Shown: positions 54,201 through 64,000 of the stretch, one piece after another
Numbering within the stretch: the first letter of the stretch is position 1
Layout: each line of letters starts with the position of its first letter
Assembly: GCF_011386835.1 (NCBI RefSeq)
Contig: NC_088797.1
Coordinates: 99,086,264-99,150,263, forward strand
Direction of reading: 5' to 3'
Origin: Chrysemys picta bellii
Taxonomy: Eukaryota; Chordata; Testudines; Emydidae
Length of the DNA stretch: 64,000 bases
Translations under genes and position numbers: made by a program
The notes under the pieces: model-generated
Seen by the model: only the letters and a program-made list of their open reading frames with translations
The model's database searches: none
Told to the model about the DNA's origin: nothing

Positions 54201-57200
54201 TTGAAGGTGAGCCAAATAGCTCAGGCAAATACTATTTTTTAAGTGTTCAGAGTTCCCAGATACATAGCATAAGGGCTTAATTGTGCTCTGAATTAAGACA
54301 CGACCCGTGGTAGGGAATGATGTGGACATTACCCCAGCAATAGCCTCTAAGGGATTGCACTGCAGGCAGGAATAGGGCTTCCAAAGTTAGGAGAGTATGG
54401 AAAGGGTTAATTTATGCTGTTTCTTTTGCCTTGTGTTGTACCAATCCTGATGACTTTGTGGAAGACTGGCTGGGTCATAGACCCTCTCTAATCTTTTGAG
54501 GAGTCCAGTTTTGCAACAGTGATAGACTTGGTAAGCCTTGTGCTGAGAGGAATCATGATTGTGCTAGGCCGTGTATATGAGTTAGGAAGGATATTCCTTG
54601 CACCCTACCCTTCCTGCCACAGGAATACCCAGTGCAGAGTCTAAGCAAAGTAGCGTTCTTCACATATGTAAATGTATTTGTAATCTTTAAGAGAAAATAC
54701 CTGATGCCACATAGCTGAGCACATACACTGGTAATGTATTATGAGTGACTGCTTGTGATGTCTTGGCAATAGTGCAAAACTCTTTTAGGGCACATGATAC
54801 TTTCCCCACGCAATTAAAATAGATTTAGACTTCTTATAGTGAAGAAATCACTAAGGGGAGAATCAGTAGCTATGATTATTGCCATCATCCTACACTACAG
54901 GTTCTAGAACATAAATCAATATGGTTTCTGATACTGTTGTGGCTGCTACTGCATTAACTGGTACTTGGGGAACGCTGCAGGAAAAAACACAACTTGAAAA
55001 ATTAGCAATGGGAAAACCTGATGTGTTTTAGATGCTACACAAAGCTTAATCAAGCTATCACAAGCAATTGTTTGCAAACTTGGGCAGAAAATCTTGCAAG
55101 AACAGTCTCATGTTACTTTACTAGTTCCAGACACACGTGTTCTCTTCCCCAGGCCTGGTCAAACCCTTCACAACCTTACCCCTTCAACAAGCTACACAAA
55201 GGTTATATGATGTTAGAATGTGTTTTGTTCTGCAGAAAGACACATCCAATTCCTTTACTTAGGGTGGATTAGATTAGAGATGACATTTCACAGCATCTTT
55301 AAGGGTTATGAAGCAGATTCTCATCCCCAACTCTGCCTGCTTGCTAAAACAAAGCACCCAGAAAGAAAGTGCAATCTAAGCACTTTCTAAGGGAAAGCTC
55401 CAGGTGATTTAGCCATCATTGGGAGTATGTCTAAGAGACAGGGGATGTCGCCAGAATACTGCTGCACTCTAGTGGTTTGAAGCTGCTGGAAGTAGCTGTT
55501 GCAGCTATGAGCAACTTCGATCAGTCCTGAGGCTCCAGGTTACACCTTGGCCAGCCCCACGATAAGGGGAAGCATAAACATAATCTAAGGCCCTTGGGGA
55601 TGGTTGATTGTGGTGTGCAGGACCCTGGTCTCAGCATCCCAGTCAGAAGCCTAGCTCTCTGGGAGCATTTCTCATGCTAAATCACCCAGCTATGAAGGAT
55701 GCCTGTCCCACCTAACAACATTTAGACCAAAGGGGGCAGATGGAGATGCAGGTAGCAAAAATAGCACTTGATTGCAAAACTGTCACAAGAAATAGATGCC
55801 CTAAATACAACAGCTGTGAAATCACAGATTCAAAGGGACCTGTGCATAATACTACATTGTAAAGGATGGAGCCTGTTTGTGCTCAGCTAATGACTGAAGT
55901 ACAGGGCCCTATATCACTATTATGACTAGAAATACTGTGACAGATGTACAACACAGATTGATGCCTGATTGTAGTAAAAGACTTTGGGCCAGACTCTGAA
56001 TTCTGTTACACTGGTTTAAATCCAAAATAACTCCATTGAAGTCATAGTTATTCCCGACTTACTCCGATGTAGCTGAGATCATTAGCTAGCCATTTTTTAA
56101 AAAAACGTTTTCACTCTTTCTGATGTTTTTAAAACAGCTTACAGTTTTCTCCAGTCACAAATGAAAGCACAGATTGTGGATGTAGCACAACAGAATTAAG
56201 TTTTAAGTGTTCTCACCTGAGTTTGCTGTAAAAACCTGTGTATCAAAACAGATGTAATAACTCTAAGCTCTGCTCATTTTAAACATTGAATACTTTATAT
56301 TAAAATAAGCACTGCCCTGAGTATTGTCTATTTGCAGATGTTTGGGACTTGGGACTTTGTTTTCTGGTAGCATTTATGTATTAAATGAGCAATCATCATT
56401 AGTAAAAAGAAAATGTAGATATGTTTGAATGTTTCCCAAAATTTGTTTGAGGATTGTCAGCATGTGACTAAAATAACCCAGATTTCAATTTACCCTGAAT
56501 TTTTCTGGCATGGCAAATCCAGATAGTCAAATGTTTTCTCTTCTGTAATGATTTACCTTTACATGGTATTAATTAGCACTTTGTGAACCTACCCTGCATG
56601 CTTTTCGCCATGTTTTCTTTTAAAGTCAGCTCAGTGAATGAAAATGCATTTGGATATTTTGGCCTTTTTTAAAAAAAAATCCACTTGTTTCCATTTCAAA
56701 ACAAGTTTGTTTTGTTTGTTTGTTTGTTTTTCCTTTTTCAACATAAATATATAAACTTCAAGCAGCATACCTTGATGATTCTCTCCATGACAGCATGGCA
56801 TTCTCTGTGCACTACTGTTCACATGGTTGAAACCTAGTCAGCTCTTACTTACAGCTGTCTTATCATTTGTCTCACACCTTCAGAGGTACAGTTTCAACCT
56901 GACCTGCTGAAATTGAAAATGTAACCTTCCCAAAATAACAGATGAGGGATTCTTTGAGCTGACATTTTGTGTGGGCCTGAGTCTGGGAATCTGTGACCTA
57001 AAGCATGAGAAACATCTAAACTACCAGCTTACTGTACTTATGGCTGCTGTAGCCTCCTAAGAGGGTACATCAGTTGAACTTCACTGTATATGTTAACTCC
57101 AATGATCATAGAGGTTGTAAATAATAGGGCAAATGAACAACAGAATGCACCTAACTGTCCTTTATGTGAATCCTTGACAGTTTAACCTAATTTTTAGCTT

Positions 57201-58750
57201 TGTTTCCACATTTTGCATCAAAATAACTACAAGACCAAACAAAACAAGTCTCTCAGGGCTTGGGCACAATAAATAAACAGCTTGTGTAATAATTCATCTA
57301 CAGTGTTTTGTTCTTATAGCTACAACATTTAAAGAGCTAAGTAAGTATGTGTTGGTTCCATGACTAGCACAGTGGTTTTCCAATCTTGGTCAAAGCTTCT
57401 GGGAACATCATAATATAAAGAAATAATATTTAATAGGCAAACTGTGTTTTAAATCAAGGCTGGGATTTTTCAGTGGAGCCTAGAGACAGATGGACAACTC
57501 CCATTGTAATTAATTGAAAACCCCACCCTATGGACCCTAGTTCTGCATCTGAATATGTGTGCAGGGAAGTTCACTTGTGCATGTCTGTTTGCAGAATCAG
57601 GATTCTAGATGTTACAGCATGAACCAAAGCATTTGTGTTTTAATTCACCAAAAGTTGGTGGGGATTTGAACACTATTTTTTTTAACAGTTTGTTGTTTCT
57701 ATGTTGCTTAAACAGTACATCTGTATAATTTTTCCTGATAAGTAAATTTTCACTTTTGGGTAACCCAGCCTATTTCATTCTTCATACGGTTTACCTGAAA
57801 AAGAAGAAAAAAATGAAGTGCATTTCAGTAACAGATTAAATATCCTAACAATGTTTTTGTAAAGAATATCAGAAAAGAATCATTTTATACCATTAATTAT
57901 TCAAAGAGGTAATTGGCTGATTATGCAAACTAAGAGACTACCACTGATAAACCTCTTAATTTGCCTTTCTTCTCTGCTGACATATTAGTAGAAATCTTTT
58001 CCACTGGAGCTAAATGAAAAGCATAAGAAAACCTCTCCGAATTTTGGGGTCTCAAATAAAAAGGTCAGAGATAAGCAAGAGCATAGAATAACTTAAATAT
58101 GAGCTGAATTTTTCATGAGAAGCAATATTCTCACTGGCGATAAATAAATATAGAAATATCCACTGTCCTAATCAGTAAGTGTCCTTATGAGTCTCAGATC
58201 CCTTTCTTACCTGGTTCTGAAGGACCCATGGTGTAACTAGATTCCACAGTACCCTGGGTGCTTGTGGAGTCTCTCTGTAGGCCAACATTCTCCTGTGCAG
58301 TGGAGTGTGGGATTTCTGCTACACTCCTTGCCTGCAGTGCCTGTAGGCAGGAAGCCAGAAGAAAGCAGTATTTCAGCTTATACCTAGTTCTAAAGGCAAG
58401 ACTGGGCCTAGCTATTACAGGATTTACATTCTAATCACATTTTCATTTATAATTACTGTAATTCTTTTAATGTGTTCTTGTTCTCACTACATCTTTAAAC
58501 AAAAAATGGTATTTAAGGTATATAGACTTCATGGTGCTTCTATGTTTGTGATGGTTTTTCATAAAAAGGGGATTTTTTAAAATACCTTTTTCATAATTGT
58601 CCTTAAATCTGATTCATAACTGTGCAAACCACTTTGAAATATCAAGAGCCACAGAGGTAAAACTGTGTTGGAAATTCTTAGACTGTAGCATCTGACTTGC
58701 ATTCAAATCCTATGGCCAAAATTTTCACAAAGAGCCACTGTTTTTAGGTA
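54201..58750. other. Gene desert, no recognised gene
   Basis: Only short, motif-less open frames (up to 83 codons). A palindromic repeat lies at 55985-56085 ('ttgggccagactctgaattc', 'aactccattgaagtcatagt'). A poly-A/(TTTG)n tract is at 56670-56733. Nothing else has identifiable ends. Confidence 0.5.
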
Positions 58751-58802
58751 AACAGACTAACTGTTTTGCGGATACAGACTAACACGGTTGTTACTCTGAA
58801 AC
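58751..58802 (+). mobile_element. 52-bp Penelope 3'-tip insertion
   Basis: 'gatacagactaacacggttg' is the PLE tip in plus orientation, with a duplicated 'acagactaac' at its left end. The 13-bp flanks CTGTTTTTAGGTA (58738-58750) and CTGGTTTTAGGTA (58803-58815) match at 12 of 13. Confidence 0.8.
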
Positions 58803-58815
58803 CTGGTTTTAGGTA

Positions 58816-60504
58816 CTTCAACTTTGGGAGCTCTACATAGGGTGCTTTACGCCATCTTTGAGAAAGAGCTGTGCACCTTCAGCTTCCATTGCAGCTTTAG
58901 GTGCTCAGCACATCTGAATATTAGGTCCAACGTTTCTCAAGATGGATACCCAAAAAATAGTAGCCATTTTTTGAAATTGTGGCTGCAAATGACTCCTGGT
59001 GTGAATATATATATTCTGCCATAGTGTCCTAATATAAAAACTTGCATTTGGTGTCCCCTGTGTTGTCTTTGCGAATTTAAAATAAATCTTGAATGGAAAA
59101 CTCATAATAAAATGGTGATATGTATGAACCCTTTAAACAGAAGTTTTCTCTCAACTGGTAAAACTATAACAATATTTTGTCTAGTTGTGACTACCAAGGC
59201 ATTCTGCTTTGGACTTTTTATCTTGGGTTTGATTTGGCTTAAAATTTCGGACTAGATTAAAGATTGGATTTTTCTGTATTTAAATATGCACATATATTTA
59301 TGTATCTATTGCTCCTTTTGAATAGGCTGCTGCCCCGGGGTCTTCCGCTGGGAGCTCTGGGGCCTGCTTTAATGTGGATAGAGTCTTGAGTGAAGTTAGT
59401 TCCACAATAGGAGGCACTGTTCATAAGTAAAATTAAAGTTTTAGATATATTCAGACAGTCCAAAAATCTTGCTGATGAATGCTGCGTATAATTTAGGGCC
59501 TGATCAAATTCCCATTAGAGACAATGGGAGTCTTTAAATTGACTTCCAAGGCAGTTGGATTTGGCCCTTAATTATTAAATTTAGAATTGTCATTTAGTGA
59601 ATCTGCTGCTTTACTTACACAGTATTAGGAACTACCATAAAATTTTGACAATATTACTGTGATAACTTCAGCCTGTAAGCTTCCAATAACTCATACTAAA
59701 CAATTACCAAAAGAAATATAATAAAGGGAAGCTGTGAATCCTCTTCAGAGCCATGACAAATAGAAAGTGTCTGCTTTCTTTGAGGTACTATGTAAGAGAA
59801 GTTATTAATGAACTAATGTGATGAATATTCAAAAAAAGCACAGCAAATCACTGAAACCAGAATCTGAAAAAGGAACTATAGTTGCAGTAACTGAGAGCAT
59901 TTTAAAATTGGAGAATGAGATAGAGGTAATATATATCTAAATAGGTAGTTCTTGTTTTAAGTGACTTGCTTCATTGTGTAAGATAACTTCACTATTTATA
60001 GCCAGAGCTTGTCAAATGAACTAGTTTTCACACTACATTTTATTAGGATTAAAAATAAATCATGTTCAGAAAAATATGGTGTATATATTACACATGCTTA
60101 TTACCAATTGAAAACTTCTAGCTGCCCAGAAATAGGGCAAAATCCTAAAGTCCTTCCCATGGAAATTTTGCCTGAGTAAGAACTTAAAGGATTGAAATAT
60201 CTAGTCCAGAGCACTCAAGCATATTATCCTGGTGCAGATGTTGTATTTTTCTAAATTATTTTTATCAGTGGTTCTGTGATGCCAGCTCCGTTATAGCTAA
60301 GTATCCAAATAGTATATAGAGGGGCCTCACGCAAAGTCCATTTTAAATATTAGTAAAACAGTAGGAATTTTATATATATTCTATATATATATATCCCTTC
60401 CCCATCCCCAGGAGTCCTGTCCCATCTAGCTGGGACCTTCATCCCATTTAGCAATCTGGGAGGGCAGGATAGTTGCAACTGTCAGATTGAGAACCTCTGC
60501 TCTC
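58816..60504. other. Intergenic AT-rich sequence
   Basis: One short palindromic repeat at 59495-59575 ('gatcaaattcccattagaga' to 'gcagttggatttggccct'). No gene recognised. Confidence 0.5.
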
Positions 60505-60520
60505 CTTTAATATCTGGTTT

Positions 60521-60675
60521 CAGAGTAGCAGCCGTGTTAATCTGTATCCGCAAAAAGAAGAACAGGAGTACTTGTGGCACCTTAGAGACTAACAAATTTA
60601 TTAGAGCATAAGCTTTCGTGGACTACAGCCCACGTCTTTGGATGCATATAGAATGGAACAAGTACTCCTGTTCTT
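60521..60675 (-). mobile_element. Penelope pseudo-LTR insertion with snap-back end (155 bp)
   Basis: 'agcagccgtgttaatctgta' and 'gcataagctttcgtggacta' are PLE pseudo-LTR phrases. The last 16 bp ('aagtactcctgttctt' at 60660-60675) are the exact reverse complement of an internal stretch at 60558-60573. A perfect 16-bp duplication CTTTAATATCTGGTTT flanks it at 60505-60520 and 60676-60691. Confidence 0.92.
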
Positions 60676-60691
60676 CTTTAATATCTGGTTT

Positions 60692-61264
60692 TCTTCTGCT
60701 TGAGGATGAATTAATAGTAAATAGAGCCCAGATCCATCCAATCTTACCCCCTGCTCCCCTCCCTCTCTCCACCCCCCACCCCGACAAAAACATTTAGGAT
60801 CCCCTGAATGTATTCTAGGTGTCTCTTGGAGAGAACCTTTAGCCACTCCTTGGAGACACTAATGTTCTCTGCTCTAATTCTAAAACTCTGCCCTTGCAGC
60901 AACTACCCCAGCTACGCATGTGTGCATGCACACACCACAGCTCCTTGATCTTCCACAACTAATCCACCCAGACTAGCTTATCCTCTCACTTCACATACAG
61001 TTGATGCAGACTCCATTTTTCTTGCTCTGATGCATTGTTGTGTCTGTCTCTTTACTGATCGAAATGGCTTGCAACCCAAGGATTTTGCCTTATTTCACTC
61101 CTGCTCTTGCTAGACACATCTTTTCTGTGCTACAAGTCAGGACTCTCAACCCATAGCCCATTGGAGACAGAATTAAGGCATCAACTAAATGACACTTGCT
61201 ATTTAGATTCTAGCAGTGAATTTGGGGAGATGAATTGATACTCCAAAATGTCATGGAATCATTA
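60692..61264. other. Intergenic sequence, nothing recognised
   Basis: Pyrimidine-rich patch at 60750-60780. No gene or repeat boundary found. Confidence 0.4.
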
Positions 61265-61272
61265 TTAATGGC

Positions 61273-61924
61273 TAGGGTTGTCGATTAATCGCAATTAACT
61301 CAAAAAATTAATATATATTAATCACAGTTTTAATCACACTGTTAAATAGAATACCAATTGAAATGTATTAAATATTTTGGATGTTTTTCTACATTTTCAA
61401 ATATATTGATTTCATTTACAACACAGAATACAAAGTGTACAGTACTCACTTTATATTATTTTTATTACAGATATTTGCACTGTAAAAATGATAAACAAAA
61501 TGGTATTTTTCAGTTCACATCATACAAGTACTGTAGTGCAATCTCTTTATCATGAAAGCACAACTTACAAATGTAGACTTTTTTTGTTACATAATTGCAC
61601 TCAAAGACAAAACAATGTAAAACTTTAGAGCCTACAAGTCCACTCAGTCCTACTTCTTGTTCAGCCAATCGCTAAGAGAAACAAGTTTGTTTACATTTAC
61701 AGGAGATAATGCTGCCTTCTTCTTATTTACAATGTTACCAGAAAGTGAGAACAGGCATTCACATGGGACTTTTGTAGCCAGCATTGCAAGGTATTTACGT
61801 GCCAGATATGCTAAACATTCATATGCCCCTTCATGCTTCGGCCACCATTCCAGAGGACATGCTTCATTTTTTTTAAATTGCGCAATTAATCATGGTTAAT
61901 TTTTTTAATTGCTTGACAGCCCTA
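61273..61924. mobile_element. hAT element (652 bp), nonautonomous
   Basis: The ends are TAGGGTTGTCGATTAATCGC and, in reverse complement, TAGGGCTGTCAAGCAATTAA. A perfect 8-bp target duplication TTAATGGC is at 61265-61272 and 61925-61932. The subterminal 'gattaatcgcaattaa' / 'gcgcaattaatcatggttaa' phrases are repeated. The 80-codon plus-strand open frame (61657-61899) may be a shadow of transposase sequence on the other strand, but no transposase motif is visible. Confidence 0.92.
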
Positions 61925-61932
61925 TTAATGGC

Positions 61933-62240
61933 ATGTCCTAAATAGCAAGAAGTAAAAGGAAGGAAATGATAGCTAGGAATATAGAACCTCCTCTTCTTTC
62001 TTCATAGCCTAGTCCAATGTTTTGAGCTAGCAAATGTTCTCATTGATTTAGTATCCACCATTAATCATAGCACTGAGCAAGAAAATGTCAATTCACCATT
62101 TTTCTCTCCTGAAACAGAGTGGCGGGGGAAAGGAGGGGAGAGGAAGTGAACTGCTTTAGATAATTTTTCTACATGGTACTAATTACAGAGAAGTCAGACT
62201 TTATCTATGATGCATTCATGCATATACACAGAGATAATGA
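61933..62240. other. Presumed intron upstream of the sulfotransferase exon
   Basis: No ORF or repeat is seen. It ends in the splice acceptor at 62262. The position of the upstream exon is unknown and is not evident in this window. Confidence 0.5.
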
Positions 62241-62262
62241 TTAGTCTTATTTTATTTTGCAG
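62241..62262 (+). promoter_or_regulatory. Splice acceptor of the coding exon
   Basis: A T-rich tract 'ttagtcttattttattttgc' followed by AG at 62261-62262 fits a consensus 3' splice site 103 bp before the start codon. An upstream noncoding exon followed by a single coding exon is the known arrangement in HS3ST1. Confidence 0.7.
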
Positions 62263-63295
<1,033 letters not shown>

Positions 63296-63304
63296 TACAT
63301 TTGG

Positions 63305-63336
63305 AATAAATGTTTCTTAAAATGTCCTGAAATAAA
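63305..63336 (+). terminator. Candidate polyadenylation signals
   Basis: AATAAA at 63305-63310 and again at 63331-63336 lies 10-40 bp after the stop codon. A further AATAAA is at 63862-63867. The close pair would give a very short 3' UTR; the distal one would give about 600 bases. Confidence 0.45.
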
Positions 63337-63504
63337 CTATTTTCAAAGTTACCTTTGTAAGCTCTCTGGGGTAGTTCAGACTGAAAACTTCAGAAGTTGT
63401 TATACTGAAAACATAGCCTTCATTGGAGATAGTTGTCCATTAGCAGCACCCTTTAAACATGGGAGAAATAAGTTTGATATATTTGTGTATAACTACTGTG
63501 GGCC

Positions 63505-63590
63505 AGAATTTGATCTCAGTTTCACTGCTGCAAATCCATTAATTTCAGTGGAGTAACTTCAGATTTACACCTGTATGACTGAGATCAGAG
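63505..63590. repeat. Short palindromic interspersed repeat in the 3' flank
   Basis: 'ccagaatttgatctcagttt' on the left and 'tgtatgactgagatcagagt' on the right are inverted partners around 'attaatttcagtggagtaac'. It would lie in the 3' UTR if the distal polyadenylation signal is used. Confidence 0.65.
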
Positions 63591-64000
63591 TTGAGGCTCT
63601 TTGGAAAAATGAGACTGCTTTAAGCAGTGTACAAAATGTAGATAGTTGAAATGGTATCATTCTAACTGTTCTGTAATTTTTGTTGGTAGTATTTTTTATA
63701 TCATGTGCCATGATAATGACATTGATTTCTAGAACTTTCATACAGTAGAATAATGACATATGTTAATACAGGGGACTCCAAAAGTGCTTCCTTTAAACTA
63801 TTTAAAATCTGTGAAAGTAGCTATTATTGTAAAGTACTTCCTACTTAAATAACTAACATATAATAAAGGGGTTCCAGTCCAACTATGGTTTTGAATACCT
63901 ACCAGCTTGCTCTATGTTGAAGCTCCTTCTATATAGAATGTTAGTATTAAACAACACACTTATTGGTGCAAAATCTTCAAACTGGTGGAGAAAATTAACT
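63591..64000. other. 3' flank of the sulfotransferase gene
   Basis: AT-rich, no ORF or repeat identified apart from the distal AATAAA at 63862. Confidence 0.5.

Noticed and set aside
61657..61899. Plus-strand open frame of 80 codons as a small gene
   Set aside because: It lies inside a 652-bp hAT with a perfect target duplication and shows no known domain.

Overview
The window is vertebrate nuclear DNA, most probably from a turtle. The evidence is the repeat mix: CR1 LINEs, a DIRS element, Neptune-type Penelope elements, many hAT and TA-type MITEs, MIR-like SINEs and a Ty3/gypsy element, together with one amniote gene. The species call is an inference from repeat families I recognise. I see no bacterial, plasmid or CRISPR signal and no tRNA or rRNA gene.

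Layout. 1-15.9 kb is a nested repeat graveyard. A degenerate DIRS retrotransposon (about 1864-8430) sits among CR1 debris and carries a nested CR1 and a nested hAT. A second DIRS fragment follows, itself split by a copy of the same hAT family (9852-10263). Then come a Penelope-like element (PLE) copy (11.3-12.6 kb) with a TA-type MITE inside it, a tiny TG..CA element (12696-12841), another MITE, and a CR1 split by a 1.8-kb hAT. 15948-24720 is a complete Ty3/gypsy retrotransposon with two nearly identical LTRs, a proline-tRNA primer site, a polypurine tract and one uninterrupted Gag-Pol reading frame of about 1830 codons. Its capsid region resembles the PNMA family of domesticated genes. 24.7-30 kb is mostly unremarkable. 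29.96-34.84 kb is a decayed minus-strand LINE whose endonuclease region is interrupted by a 913-bp solo LTR. 37.05-39.16 kb is a rearranged Neptune-type PLE with a 443-codon open frame. 39-53 kb alternates unique sequence with MITEs, hATs, MIR-like SINEs and short PLE insertions. 53-62 kb is gene-poor.

The only host gene recognised is at the right end: an intact single-exon coding sequence (62366-63295) for a heparan sulfate 3-O-sulfotransferase of the HS3ST1 type. A splice acceptor and a short upstream ORF precede it.

The most notable points are the apparently young PNMA-related gypsy element, the family of PLE insertions that end in inverted (snap-back) terminal segments and carry 11-16 bp target duplications, and insertion histories that can be read base by base because coding sense is restored when an insertion and one duplication copy are mentally removed.
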